Notes: a model not told the origin generated them from the sequence alone. Positions 24,442-33,595 are shown, numbered from the stretch's first letter. The stretch is 64,000 nucleotides of DNA from Flavobacterium lacustre (GCF_027474525.2 NZ_CP114882.2:1054001-1118000), one strand, 5' to 3'. Numbers and translations: made by a program.

Positions 24442-27066
24442 TTGAAAACCAATACTTTTAAATATACATTTACGCTATTATTTTTATTTTTTCTGATAGC
24501 TTGTTCTACCAGAAAAGATACTTTTTTGGCCAGAAATTCACATGCTTTAAGTACAAAATACAACATCCTTTACAACGGACAAATTGGTTTAGATAAAGGA
24601 GTTGCAACTGTAAAAGCGACTACGGTTGATAATTTCTGGAAGCGTTTGCCTATCGAAAGAATGCAAATCAATGATGATTTTACCGCCGAAGGAAAACCTA
24701 AAAACACCGATTTTGAATTGGCCGAAACCAAAGCTACAAAAGCCATTCAGAAGCACTCGATGAACATTGGCGGAAGCGAAAAAAATACCCAGATAGATGA
24801 GGCGTATTTACTCTTGGGGAAAGCCCGTTATTATGACCAAAGATTTGTTCCGGCATTAGATGCATTCAATTATATTTTATACAAATATCCCAATAGCAGT
24901 AACATTTATACGGCTAAAATTTGGCGTGAAAAAACCAATATGCGTTTGGGAAATGATGCTTTGGTGATCAAAAACATCAATAAATTATTGAAAGACAATA
25001 CCCTTAAGCATGCTGTTTTTGCTGATGCGAATGCGCTTTTGGCCGAATCGTTTTTAAATTTGGAAGAAAAAGACAGCGCTGTTGCAAAATTGAAAATCGC
25101 TGAGCAGTTCACCAAAGTAAATGCGGAAAAAGCCAGATATCGATTTGTTTTAGGACAGCTCTATCAAGAATTAGGCAAAAAAGACAGCGCAGGATATTGC
25201 TACCAGTCGGTTATTGATATGAACCGAAAAGCAGAAAGAAAATATGTTATTCAGGCTTACGCCAAAAAAGCACAGTTGTTTGATTATGAAACCGGAGATA
25301 AGGCAGCTTTTGTAGAAACGTATAATAAGTTAATCAAAGACCGCGAAAACCGACCTTTTTTGGATGTTCTTTTTCATGAAATGGGTGTTTTTTATGATAA
25401 AAATGAAGACCAAAAATTAGCTTTTCAATTTTATAATGCGTCGTTGAAAAAAGCATCAAAAGATCCGTATTTGGTTGCCTCTAATTATAGAAATATAGGA
25501 AACAGGTATTTTAAAAACACGGATTATCTATTGGCTTCAAAGTATTATGACAGTACTTTGGTGAAATTAGATGTGAAAACAAGAGAGTACATTCACATTC
25601 AAAAAACACGAAAAAATTTAGATGAAGTCATTCAATATGAAGCAATCGCGAAACGCAATGACAGTATTTTGAATTTGGTTGCTTTGTCTGAACAAGAGCG
25701 AATTATTTATTTTGAGAACTACATCGATACTCTAAAAAAAGCAGACGAAACCAAAAGAATTTTTCAAGAAAAACAAAAAGAAGCGCTTGCCAATATAGAA
25801 AGAAACACCAATCCTAATTCGATGGAGCTGGATGACAATCAAGCGCCAATGGGGCCGGGTATTCCGCCAATGGCTCCGCCTTCAATGAACAGCAATCCTG
25901 TAAAAGAGACTGCAAGTGTTTTCTATTTTTATAATCCTACAACAGTAGCTTTTGGAAAATTAGAATTCAAAAAAAATTGGGGTGATAAGGCATTGAAAGG
26001 AAACTGGAGATTACCTGAAAATTCAGGTGCCGGTATTGTTTCGGACACTATAAAAAGGGATATCGCAACCGCTGAAGAGAAATTAGGTGCGGATCAAATC
26101 ATCGAAAAATACACTACAGCGTATTATTTAAAGCAACTTCCTACAGTGCAAACCGAAATAGACAGTATTGCCAAAGAACGCAATTTTGTTTACTATCAGC
26201 TTGGTATTATTTATAAAGAAAAATTCAAGGAATACCAATTGGCGAGTACTAAACTGGAATTGTTGTTAAAACGAAATCCGGATGAAAAACTGGTTCTTCC
26301 GTCAATGTATAATTTGTATAAAATATATCAGATTACCGATGCCAATAAAGCGGAGGAAATGAGAAAAAATATTTCGACTCAATTTCCAAATTCGCGTTAT
26401 GCACAAATTATAAATAACGCTGCACAAAACGGAATTTCTATAAATGAAGCTCCGGAAACCGTTTATAATAAATGGTATAAATTGTACGAAGAAGAGCAGT
26501 TCAAGACTGTTTTAGAAAAATCGGATGAGTTGATTAATCAGTTTTCCGGGGACGAGATAGTATCAAAATTCGAATTGCTGAAAGCCAATACAATAGGAAA
26601 ATTACAAGGATTGAATGCCTATAAAAATGCTTTACAGGAAGTGGTCAATAATTATCCGAATAGTGAAGAGGGTAAAAATGCACAAGGAATTTTGAACACG
26701 CAAATTCCGTTTTTAGAACAAATGAATTTCACCACCACAGACACAAAGAATTGGAAAATCATTTATAAAGTGGGTGCCAGAGACGATAAAAACACGAAGA
26801 CATTAGAAGAAAAAATAAAGAAATTCATTGCCGAAGAAAACTTGTATAAGTTATCCTATTCCTATGATATTTATACGGATCAACAAAATTTGTTGGTAAT
26901 TCACGGGATAAAATCAGAGGTTTATGCCAAGGATATTGTGCAGGTATTGAAAGAGAATAAAAATTTCAAAATTACGGAGCCGGCCATTGTAGTTTCTAGT
27001 GAAAATTACAAAGTTATTCAAATCAAGAAAAATCTGGACGCTTATTTAGCATCAAAAAATCAATAA
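24442..27066 (+). CDS. sprE: Type IX secretion and gliding TPR lipoprotein, PorW/SprE family
   Basis: An 874-residue lipoprotein (signal peptide with lipobox LIAC, cysteine near residue 21) followed by STRKDTFLARNSHALSTKYNI, the conserved opening of PorW/SprE proteins. Many tetratricopeptide-like repeats span residues 70-390 and 545-740, with a proline-rich linker GPGIPPMAPPSMN near residue 470 and a C-terminal domain of about 110 residues. In Flavobacterium johnsoniae SprE is required for gliding and for type IX secretion. The start is a TTG at 24442; no ATG lies before the lipobox. It leads the bactofilin and ATP synthase genes, and the gap after it is two bases. The symbol is by homology. 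Confidence 0.85.
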   Translation: MKTNTFKYTFTLLFLFFLIACSTRKDTFLARNSHALSTKYNILYNGQIGLDKGVATVKATTVDNFWKRLPIERMQINDDFTAEGKPKNTDFELAETKATKAIQKHSMNIGGSEKNTQIDEAYLLLGKARYYDQRFVPALDAFNYILYKYPNSSNIYTAKIWREKTNMRLGNDALVIKNINKLLKDNTLKHAVFADANALLAESFLNLEEKDSAVAKLKIAEQFTKVNAEKARYRFVLGQLYQELGKKDSAGYCYQSVIDMNRKAERKYVIQAYAKKAQLFDYETGDKAAFVETYNKLIKDRENRPFLDVLFHEMGVFYDKNEDQKLAFQFYNASLKKASKDPYLVASNYRNIGNRYFKNTDYLLASKYYDSTLVKLDVKTREYIHIQKTRKNLDEVIQYEAIAKRNDSILNLVALSEQERIIYFENYIDTLKKADETKRIFQEKQKEALANIERNTNPNSMELDDNQAPMGPGIPPMAPPSMNSNPVKETASVFYFYNPTTVAFGKLEFKKNWGDKALKGNWRLPENSGAGIVSDTIKRDIATAEEKLGADQIIEKYTTAYYLKQLPTVQTEIDSIAKERNFVYYQLGIIYKEKFKEYQLASTKLELLLKRNPDEKLVLPSMYNLYKIYQITDANKAEEMRKNISTQFPNSRYAQIINNAAQNGISINEAPETVYNKWYKLYEEEQFKTVLEKSDELINQFSGDEIVSKFELLKANTIGKLQGLNAYKNALQEVVNNYPNSEEGKNAQGILNTQIPFLEQMNFTTTDTKNWKIIYKVGARDDKNTKTLEEKIKKFIAEENLYKLSYSYDIYTDQQNLLVIHGIKSEVYAKDIVQVLKENKNFKITEPAIVVSSENYKVIQIKKNLDAYLASKNQ

Positions 27067-27068
27067 TT

Positions 27069-27482
27069 ATGTTTGATAAAAAAAAGCCAAAATCATATAC
27101 CGATCTTTTAGGTAAAACGAATAGAATTGTTGAAGGAACTCTCATAAAAGGAGACATTAATTCGCAAGCGGATTTTAGATTGGACGGAGAATTAATAGGG
27201 AATTTTCAATCGAACGGGAAAATTGTTATTGGTCCTGCCGGAAGTGTTGTGGGAGATATCATTTGCAAAAATGCAGATATTGAAGGAAAGTTTAACGGTA
27301 AGATTCAAGTTACCGAAATCCTGAATGTAAAATCGAAAGCAAGTATTTACGGGGAAGTTACTGTGGGCAGATTATCTGTAGAACCCGGAGCAGATTTTAG
27401 TGCTTCTTGCATTATGAAGACCAACGTAAAAAATCTAATGCCAAGCGATGGAGGACAACAAGCCCAACAAAAAACAGTTTAA
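27069..27482 (+). CDS. Bactofilin (polymer-forming cytoskeletal protein)
   Basis: A 137-residue protein whose core (about residues 18-115) is the right-handed beta-helix of bactofilins: repeated hydrophobic turns such as GTLIKGDIN, GELIGNF, GKIVIG, AGSVVGDIICKNADIEG and GRLSVEPGADF. The flanks are short, polar and probably disordered. Bactofilins polymerise without nucleotide and anchor envelope machinery in many bacteria. It follows the sprE-like gene by two bases and its last 35 bases overlap the AtpZ-like gene in another frame. A link to type IX secretion or gliding is suggested by position only. Confidence 0.9.
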   Translation: MFDKKKPKSYTDLLGKTNRIVEGTLIKGDINSQADFRLDGELIGNFQSNGKIVIGPAGSVVGDIICKNADIEGKFNGKIQVTEILNVKSKASIYGEVTVGRLSVEPGADFSASCIMKTNVKNLMPSDGGQQAQQKTV

Positions 27483-27678
27483 TAAATGGCTCGCCCTGAT
27501 TAATATTCCGATCCAAATGGGGGCAATCATTTTTCTATTTTCCTATTTTGGAAATTGGCTGGACGATAATTATGCAAGTCCAAAAGTCTATTATAATAAA
27601 ATCCTGATTATGGTTGGAGTTGCATTGGCCTTGTACAATGTAATCAGACAAGTAAACGAAATCAATAAATCACAATAA
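27448..27678 (+). CDS. AtpZ/AtpI-like small membrane protein
   Basis: A 76-residue protein with two membrane helices: ALINIPIQMGAIIFLFSYFG (residues 16-35) and KILIMVGVALALYNVI (residues 51-66). A short LDDNY loop joins them. This pattern fits the AtpZ/AtpI family, accessory membrane proteins encoded ahead of F-type ATP synthases and thought to aid c-ring assembly or ion uptake. Its ATG lies 35 bases inside the 3' end of the bactofilin gene in a different frame, so it is probably translated by coupling. The ATP synthase genes follow after one further small membrane-protein gene. Confidence 0.82.
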   Translation: MEDNKPNKKQFNKWLALINIPIQMGAIIFLFSYFGNWLDDNYASPKVYYNKILIMVGVALALYNVIRQVNEINKSQ

Positions 27679-27740
27679 TTCCTAACCCGAAAACCTAAAA
27701 GAACTACACGTTAGTATTTGATTTGGGTTAACAACAGACC

Positions 27741-28133
27741 ATGAATTTAAAAACGTACAAACCACTATTGGGTTTATTAGTATTGGCTGCATTAGCCTAT
27801 GTCCTTCATAAATTAGCTTTCTATTTTTTAAAAATAAACACACAAATATTTTATTATTCCATTGAAACACTTTACCTGATGTTTCTGGGCTTATCAATAC
27901 TGGTTTTTATTGTTTTATTAAAAGTCAAAGAGAAAAGTTTTGATAATGTTGGAATGTCATTCCTGCTGGGAACAAGCATCAAGATGGTTGTGTGTTATGT
28001 TATTTTAAGACCGCTTTTACAGGTATCAAACTCAAGTATTGCAATAGAGAAAAATAATTTTTTTGTGATGTTTATTCTCTTTTTGACAATAGAGACTATC
28101 CTTACAATACGCATATTAAATGAAAAGCAATAA
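27741..28133 (+). CDS. Four-helix membrane protein upstream of atpB (DUF6168-like)
   Basis: A 130-residue protein starting MNLKTYKPLLGLLVLAALAY, with four membrane segments (about residues 8-28, 38-62, 72-93 and 103-125) and lysine-rich short loops. Its position between the AtpZ-like gene and atpB is typical of flavobacteria, and I believe it matches the uncharacterised DUF6168 family. The layout is like AtpI, so a helper role in ATP synthase assembly is possible. No functional motif is visible, and a promoter between it and atpB suggests it is not strictly tied to the ATP synthase message. Confidence 0.72.
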   Translation: MNLKTYKPLLGLLVLAALAYVLHKLAFYFLKINTQIFYYSIETLYLMFLGLSILVFIVLLKVKEKSFDNVGMSFLLGTSIKMVVCYVILRPLLQVSNSSIAIEKNNFFVMFILFLTIETILTIRILNEKQ

Positions 28134-28183
28134 ATTAGGCAATAAAATGGCAAAATACATGAAAAATAATTTTTTATATTCTT

Positions 28184-28211
28184 TTGAATATTAATAAAAA
28201 ATGTACCTTTG
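28184..28211 (+). promoter_or_regulatory. Promoter of the atpBEFHAG operon
   Basis: TTG at 28184-28186, 17 bases, then TACCTTTG at 28204-28211 match the Bacteroidota consensus. It fixes the atpB start at 28255, because an in-frame ATG at 28201 lies upstream of the predicted transcription start. Confidence 0.72.
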
Positions 28212-28254
28212 CACCAAATTTCAGAAACGTAATAAATTAAGATATTTAACAGAT

Positions 28255-29391
28255 ATGGTGATTTCAAACAAACCACTTAGATTTATAATAGCGACTTTAG
28301 TAGCGTGTCTTCCATTAATTAGTTTTGCAAATCCAGTTGAGGATACGACAAAAGTGAAAACAGAAGTTGCTCACGAAGCAGCTGCAGAAGAGGCCCACGC
28401 TGAACCAACAGATGTGAAATCTAAAATCAAAGCGTTTATTAATCATCACCTTTTGGATGCTCATGATTTTACATTATCTGTAAATGAAGAAACAGGTGAG
28501 CATTATGGTTTCTCTCTTCCTATTATTCTTTGGGATAATGGTTTGCAAGTATTTTCTTCTGCAAAATTCCACCACGGAGAAGAAGTTGCAGAAAGCAATG
28601 GTAATTTCTACGTTTTACACCACGAAAAAATATACAAAACAGAGGCAGACGGTGCTTTGACTGAAGAGCATGGTCATCCTACAAATGTTACTCCATTAGA
28701 TTTATCTATTACAAAAAGTGTCGTTGGTATTATAGGTATCGCTATATTAATGTTTATCTTGTTTACAGGTTTGGCAAAATCATATGCTAAAAATAACGGA
28801 ATTGCTTCTGGAGCAGGACGTTTCTTTGAGCCTTTGGTATTGTATGTAAGAGACGAAATTGCTATACCAAATATTGGTGAAAAGAATTATAAAAAATACA
28901 TGAGCTACTTGCTTACTATATTTTTCTTTATTTTCTTTTTGAATATATTAGGATTAACTCCACTAGGATTTAATGTAACCGGAAATATTGCCATTACAGC
29001 ATCACTAGCGTTATTGACATATTTAATCACTACTTTTTCTGCAAATAAAAATTATTGGGGACACATTTTCTGGATGCCGGGTGTGCCAACTCCAATGAAA
29101 TTTATCTTAGCTCCAATTGAATTATTGGGAACTGTCATTAAACCTTTTTCATTGATGATACGTTTGTATGCTAACATCTTGGCAGGACACGTAGTTTTGA
29201 TGAGCATCATTGGTTTGATGTTTATCTTTAAAAGCTGGATTGGAAGTACATTGTCATTTGGATTGGCGTTTGCGCTTTCTATCCTTGAAATATTAGTAGC
29301 GTTTTTACAAGCGTATATTTTCACGATGTTATCTGCCCTTTATTTTGGAGCCGGTAATGAAGAGCATCATCACGACGAAGCTCACCATTAA
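28255..29391 (+). CDS. atpB: F0 ATP synthase subunit a
   Basis: A 378-residue protein, longer than the E. coli subunit because of an N-terminal signal peptide-like stretch (MVISNKPLRFIIATLVACL) and a periplasmic-side histidine-rich domain, as is usual in Bacteroidota. The conserved core has KPFSLMIRLYANILAGH near residue 298, holding the essential arginine facing the c-ring, and a C-terminal helix with FLQAYIFTMLSALYFG. It forms the proton half-channels of the F0 motor in the inner membrane. The C-terminus is histidine-rich (HHHDEAHH). A promoter and an ATG at 28255 define the start. Confidence 0.95.
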   Translation: MVISNKPLRFIIATLVACLPLISFANPVEDTTKVKTEVAHEAAAEEAHAEPTDVKSKIKAFINHHLLDAHDFTLSVNEETGEHYGFSLPIILWDNGLQVFSSAKFHHGEEVAESNGNFYVLHHEKIYKTEADGALTEEHGHPTNVTPLDLSITKSVVGIIGIAILMFILFTGLAKSYAKNNGIASGAGRFFEPLVLYVRDEIAIPNIGEKNYKKYMSYLLTIFFFIFFLNILGLTPLGFNVTGNIAITASLALLTYLITTFSANKNYWGHIFWMPGVPTPMKFILAPIELLGTVIKPFSLMIRLYANILAGHVVLMSIIGLMFIFKSWIGSTLSFGLAFALSILEILVAFLQAYIFTMLSALYFGAGNEEHHHDEAHH

Positions 29392-29462
29392 GTCGAAAGT
29401 CAAACGTCGAAAGTTTAAAAGTCAGCTTGACTTTATGACATTAGACTTTACAACTTTAGACT
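29391..29462. repeat. Long imperfect inverted repeat between atpB and atpE
   Basis: The left arm 29391-29423 and the right arm 29429-29462 are built of AAGTCGAAAGTC-like words and their complement; the central AAAGTC-AGCTT-GACTTT is perfect. The folded form would be a stem of over 25 bases with mismatches. It lies in the transcribed space between two atp genes. Confidence 0.62.
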
Positions 29463-29497
29463 ATTAATAAGAATGTTTAATTTTTAATATATATATT

Positions 29498-29689
29498 ATG
29501 CAAATTCCAACTATTGTAGGAGCAGGATTAATTGTAATCGGAGCAGGTTTAGGTATTGGTAGAATTGGTGGTTCAGCAATGGACGCTATCGCTCGTCAAC
29601 CAGAAGCTTCTGGAAAAATCCAAACAGCTATGCTTATTGCAGCTGCACTTATTGAAGGTATTGGTTTCGCTGCGTTATTCGCTGCTTAA
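29498..29689 (+). CDS. atpE: F0 ATP synthase subunit c
   Basis: A 63-residue hairpin protein of two membrane helices. The first is glycine-rich (GAGLIVIGAGLGIGRIGG) and the polar loop is RQPE. The second helix carries the essential carboxylate Glu53 in AALIEGIGF. The residue after Glu53 is glycine and no glutamine of the Na+ type is seen in helix one, so proton coupling is likely. This subunit is needed in about ten or more copies per enzyme. Hairpins lie on both sides of the gene (29391-29462 and 29700-29740). Confidence 0.97.
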   Translation: MQIPTIVGAGLIVIGAGLGIGRIGGSAMDAIARQPEASGKIQTAMLIAAALIEGIGFAALFAA

Positions 29690-29699
29690 TTAAAAACTC

Positions 29700-29740
29700 A
29701 AAAACGATAGTTACAACGGTTGGTTGTGACTATTGTTTTT
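29700..29740 (+). terminator. Terminator-like attenuator hairpin directly after atpE
   Basis: An 18-bp stem (29700-29717 with 29723-29740, two GU pairs) around loop GGTTG ends in TTTTT. It starts ten bases after the atpE stop, and a weaker hairpin follows at 29758-29778. The next gene atpF lies 77 bases on, so it should partly terminate transcription or protect the atpE message rather than end the operon. Confidence 0.7.
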
Positions 29741-29816
29741 AAAATTAAAACATTACAAATTGCTGTTTTATAGCAATTAAAAAAGATTCATAATTTAAAA
29801 TTTATAATTATATATA

Positions 29817-30317
29817 ATGGATAAGTTAATAAATGATTTTTCGTTTGGTTTGTTTATTTGGCAAGTATTAATATTTGTTGGATTAATGTTCTTATTAAAA
29901 AAATTCGCTTGGAAACCCATTCTTGATGCCGTTAATGACAGAGAAGAAGGGATTAAAAATGCATTAGAATCTGCTGAAAATGCTAGAAAAGAAATGCAAA
30001 ATTTACAAGCTGACAACCAACGTATTTTACAAGAAGCAAGATTAGAGCGTGACAACATGCTTAAAGATGCTCGTGAAATGAAAGAGAAAATGGTTGCTGA
30101 TGCTAAGAATGAAGCGCAAGTTCAAGGTCAAAAAATGATCGAGCAAGCAAAAGCAGCAATCGAAAGCGAAAAAAATGCCGCTATGGCCGAATTGAAATTA
30201 CAAGTTTCAACGTTGTCATTGAGTATTGCAGAAAAAGTATTGAGAGACGAATTATCTAACAAAGAAGCTCAAACTAAATTAGTTGAGAAAATGTTAGATG
30301 ACGTAAAACTGAACTAA
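29817..30317 (+). CDS. atpF: F0 ATP synthase subunit b
   Basis: A 166-residue protein with one N-terminal membrane helix (FGLFIWQVLIFVGLMFLL, about residues 9-27) followed by a long charged coiled coil (LESAENARKEMQNLQADNQR and the MKEKMVADAKNEAQVQGQKM stretch) that acts as the peripheral stalk between F0 and F1. Such stalks hold the alpha/beta ring against rotation. Length and arrangement are normal. The start ATG at 29817 is the only option, and the delta gene begins three bases after its stop codon. Confidence 0.95.
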   Translation: MDKLINDFSFGLFIWQVLIFVGLMFLLKKFAWKPILDAVNDREEGIKNALESAENARKEMQNLQADNQRILQEARLERDNMLKDAREMKEKMVADAKNEAQVQGQKMIEQAKAAIESEKNAAMAELKLQVSTLSLSIAEKVLRDELSNKEAQTKLVEKMLDDVKLN

Positions 30318-30320
30318 ATT

Positions 30321-30854
30321 ATGGCAAGTACAAGAGCAGCAATTCGTTATGCAAAAGCAATTTTAGACTTATCAAACTCGAAAGGGGTTGCTGAGGTTGT
30401 GAATAACGACATGAAATTGATTGCTTCAACAATCAATGGGAATTTAGAATTAAGTACTTTTATTCAAAATCCAACTACCAAAGTTGAGGTAAAAGAAAAA
30501 GCACTTTTAGAAGTTTTTGCAGGAATAAATGCTGTAACTCAAGGGTTGTTTCATTTGTTGTTTGAAAACAAAAGATTCGAAATCCTAGAAGCAATTGCAT
30601 TAGAATACAGTAAATTATCTGACATTATGAATGGTGTTGAAGTAGCAAAAGTTACTACTGCAATTCAAATGGATGCAGCATTAGAAGCTAAAGTTTTAGC
30701 TAAAATTGCTACGCTTTCAGATAAAAAAATTACAATAGAAAATACAGTAGACGCTTCAATTATTGGAGGGTTTATTTTAAGAATAGGCGATAAGCAATAC
30801 AATGCTTCAGTAGCCAACAGATTACAAGCATTAAAAAGAGAGTTAAGTAATTAG
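30321..30854 (+). CDS. atpH: F1 ATP synthase subunit delta
   Basis: A 177-residue protein starting MASTRAAIRYAKAILDL, the standard OSCP/delta N-terminal helix, with the conserved C-terminal block TIENTVDASIIGGFILRIGD. It links the b-stalk to the top of the alpha/beta ring. The helical N-terminal domain (about residues 1-105) and beta-rich C-terminal domain are complete. It lies between atpF and atpA in the normal gene order of the b-delta-alpha-gamma block, with a three-base gap to atpF. Confidence 0.95.
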   Translation: MASTRAAIRYAKAILDLSNSKGVAEVVNNDMKLIASTINGNLELSTFIQNPTTKVEVKEKALLEVFAGINAVTQGLFHLLFENKRFEILEAIALEYSKLSDIMNGVEVAKVTTAIQMDAALEAKVLAKIATLSDKKITIENTVDASIIGGFILRIGDKQYNASVANRLQALKRELSN

Positions 30855-30892
30855 TTTTATTACACATATAAGTGTCTAAATTATAAATTAAG

Positions 30893-32470
30893 ATGGCGGA
30901 AATCAAACCTGCTGAAATTTCAGCAATATTAAGAAAGCAAGTAGAAGGTTTTGAATCTGGTGCTACACTAGAAGAAGTAGGAACAGTACTTAATGTTGGA
31001 GATGGTATTGCTCGTGTTTACGGGCTTTCTAATGTTCAATACGGGGAATTAGTAGAATTCGATAATGGTCTTGAGGCTATTGTATTGAATCTTGAAGAAG
31101 ATAATGTTGGTGTGGTACTTTTAGGATCATCAGTAGGTATCAAAGAAGGTTCAACTGCTAAAAGAACACAACGTATTGCTTCTCTTAAAGTAGGAGAAGA
31201 AATGGTAGGACGTGTAGTAAACACCCTTGGTTTTCCAATTGATGGAAAAGGACCAATCGGTGGTGAATTATTCGAAATGCCTTTAGAAAGAAAAGCTCCT
31301 GGAGTTATCTTCCGTCAACCAGTTACTGAGCCATTACAAACAGGAGTAAAAGCAGTAGATGCTATGATCCCAGTTGGTCGTGGACAACGTGAGTTGGTTA
31401 TTGGTGACCGTCAAACAGGTAAATCAACCGTTTGTATTGACACTATCTTAAATCAAAAAGAATTTTACGATGCTGGTAAACCAGTATATTGTATTTATGT
31501 TGCAATCGGGCAAAAAGCTTCGACTGTAGCTGGAATTGCAAAAATGTTAGAAGAAAAAGGAGCAATGGCTTATACCATTATTGTTGCTGCTAATGCTTCT
31601 GATCCATCTCCAATGCAAGTATACGCTCCTTTTGCAGGTGCTGCAATTGGAGAATATTTCAGAGATTCAGGTCGTCCTGCTTTGATTGTTTATGATGATT
31701 TATCTAAACAAGCGGTTGCGTATCGTGAGGTTTCTCTTTTATTAAGAAGACCACCGGGACGTGAGGCTTATCCTGGAGACGTTTTTTACTTACACAGTCG
31801 TTTATTAGAGCGTGCTTGTAAAGTAATTGCTGATGATGGAATTGCTAAAAACATGAATGATTTACCAGATTCTATCAAAGGAATCGTAAAAGGTGGTGGT
31901 TCATTAACAGCTTTACCAATTATCGAAACTCAAGCTGGTGACGTTTCTGCATATATACCAACAAACGTAATCTCGATTACAGATGGTCAAATTTTCTTAG
32001 ATGGGGATTTGTTCAACTCTGGAGTACGTCCTGCAATTAACGTAGGTATTTCTGTATCTCGTGTGGGTGGTAATGCACAAATTAAATCAATGAAAAAAGT
32101 AGCAGGTACTTTGAAACTAGATCAAGCTCAATTCCGTGAATTGGAAGCGTTTGCTAAATTTGGTTCTGATCTTGATGCTGTTACATTAAACGTAATTGAA
32201 AAAGGAAAAAGAAACGTTGAAATCTTGAAACAAGGTTTGAACGACCCTTATACAGTTGAAGACCAAGTTGCAATTATCTATGCTGGTTCAAAAAACTTGT
32301 TGAGAAATGTTCCTGTGAATAAAGTAAAAGAATTTGAGAAAGATTTCTTAGAATTCTTGAACAACAAACACAGAGCAACTCTTGATGCTTTGAAAGCAGG
32401 AAAATTAACAGACGAAATTACAGATGTAATCGAGACTGTAGCAAAAGAAGTTTCAGCAAAATATAACTAA
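30893..32470 (+). CDS. atpA: F1 ATP synthase subunit alpha
   Basis: A 525-residue protein with the Walker A motif GDRQTGKST near residue 173, a nucleotide site that is non-catalytic in this subunit, and the Walker B-type ALIVYDD near residue 263. The conserved arginine finger region [10 protein letters not shown] is near residue 386. Together with beta it forms the hexameric head. The beta and epsilon genes are not present anywhere in this window, which is usual for Bacteroidota, where atpD and atpC form a separate operon. Start and length are typical. Confidence 0.97.
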   Translation: MAEIKPAEISAILRKQVEGFESGATLEEVGTVLNVGDGIARVYGLSNVQYGELVEFDNGLEAIVLNLEEDNVGVVLLGSSVGIKEGSTAKRTQRIASLKVGEEMVGRVVNTLGFPIDGKGPIGGELFEMPLERKAPGVIFRQPVTEPLQTGVKAVDAMIPVGRGQRELVIGDRQTGKSTVCIDTILNQKEFYDAGKPVYCIYVAIGQKASTVAGIAKMLEEKGAMAYTIIVAANASDPSPMQVYAPFAGAAIGEYFRDSGRPALIVYDDLSKQAVAYREVSLLLRRPPGREAYPGDVFYLHSRLLERACKVIADDGIAKNMNDLPDSIKGIVKGGGSLTALPIIETQAGDVSAYIPTNVISITDGQIFLDGDLFNSGVRPAINVGISVSRVGGNAQIKSMKKVAGTLKLDQAQFRELEAFAKFGSDLDAVTLNVIEKGKRNVEILKQGLNDPYTVEDQVAIIYAGSKNLLRNVPVNKVKEFEKDFLEFLNNKHRATLDALKAGKLTDEITDVIETVAKEVSAKYN

Positions 32471-32473
32471 TTT

Positions 32474-32532
32474 AGTGAAAAGTGAAAAGGGAGTAGTTTT
32501 GACTATTCACTTTTCACGACTCACTCTTCACT
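32474..32532. repeat. Imperfect inverted repeat between atpA and atpG
   Basis: Left arm 32474-32496 (AGTGAAAAGTGAAAAGGGAG and three more bases) and right arm 32503-32532 are imperfect inverse copies made of AGTGAAAAGTGA-like words. It is a second intercistronic palindrome in the operon, of different sequence from the one after atpB, ten bases before the atpG start. Confidence 0.55.
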
Positions 32533-32541
32533 ATAAATAAA

Positions 32542-33402
32542 ATGGCAAATTTAAAGGAAATCCGTAATAGAATTACTTCCATTTCATCAACGATGCAAAT
32601 CACATCGGCAATGAAAATGGTTTCTGCAGCTAAGCTAAAGAAAGCACAAGATGCGATCACAGCGATGCGACCTTATGCCGAAAAATTAACGGAATTATTA
32701 CAAAACCTTTCTGCAACACTTGATGGTGATGTAGGTGGAGATTTTACGACACAACGTGAAGTAAAAAAAGTTTTAATTGTAGCCATAACTTCAAACAGAG
32801 GTTTATGTGGTGCATTTAATACCAATGTAATTAAGGAAGCTAAAACCCGTTCTGAATATTATGTTGGAAAACAAGTAGATATTTTTGCCATTGGTAAAAA
32901 AGGAAACGATATTCTCAGCAAAAGTCTTACTGTAGTTGATAATCAAAGTGCTATTTTTGATCATTTAACTTTTGATAATGTGGCTGTAATTGCAGAAACA
33001 TTGACTCAAAAATTTATTACCGGCGAATACGATAAAATAGAATTGGTTTACAATCAATTTAAAAATGCTGCAACTCAAATTGTACAAACAGAACAATTTT
33101 TGCCATTAGCACCTATTAAATCTGACAAACCAGCTTCAACAGGAGATTATATTTTTGAACCTTCTAAAGAAGAAATTGTATTGACTTTGATTCCAAAATC
33201 ATTGAAAACACAATTATACAAAGGAATTAGAGACTCATTTGCTTCAGAACACGGTGCTCGTATGACAGCAATGCATAAAGCAACGGACAATGCAACTGAA
33301 ATGAGAGATCAATTGAAATTAACGTATAATAAAGCACGTCAAGCTGCTATTACTAATGAAATCCTTGAGATTGTTGGTGGAGCAGAAGCTTTGAACGGAT
33401 AG
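32542..33402 (+). CDS. atpG: F1 ATP synthase subunit gamma
   Basis: A 286-residue central stalk protein. It begins MANLKEIRNRITSISSTMQI, the signature coiled-coil start of gamma subunits, has TSNRGLCGAFNTNVIK near residue 82 and ends with the C-terminal helix ATEMRDQLKLTYNKARQAAI. This subunit turns inside the alpha/beta ring and couples it to the c-ring. It is the last gene of the operon and is followed by a strong terminator. Length is normal for the family. Confidence 0.97.
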   Translation: MANLKEIRNRITSISSTMQITSAMKMVSAAKLKKAQDAITAMRPYAEKLTELLQNLSATLDGDVGGDFTTQREVKKVLIVAITSNRGLCGAFNTNVIKEAKTRSEYYVGKQVDIFAIGKKGNDILSKSLTVVDNQSAIFDHLTFDNVAVIAETLTQKFITGEYDKIELVYNQFKNAATQIVQTEQFLPLAPIKSDKPASTGDYIFEPSKEEIVLTLIPKSLKTQLYKGIRDSFASEHGARMTAMHKATDNATEMRDQLKLTYNKARQAAITNEILEIVGGAEALNG

Positions 33403-33421
33403 ATAAAAATTCTAAGATTAT

Positions 33422-33454
33422 AAAAAAGAGCCAACATTTGTTGGCTCTTTTTTG
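33422..33454 (+). terminator. Rho-independent terminator of the ATP synthase operon
   Basis: GAGCCAACA at 33428-33436 pairs with TGTTGGCTC at 33439-33447, flanked by A6 on one side and T6 on the other. It lies 20 bases after the atpG stop codon. Confidence 0.92.
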
Positions 33455-33595
33455 TTTATATAATTTCGAAAAGGCAGTAATTTTAAACAAAAAAAATCTA
33501 ATAAAAATTTTTATTATTTTTTTAACATCGGTTTAGGGTTCGATTATGGATTAAATTTTATCTTTAAACCGCCCCTAATCAATATCTTTTTTCTT

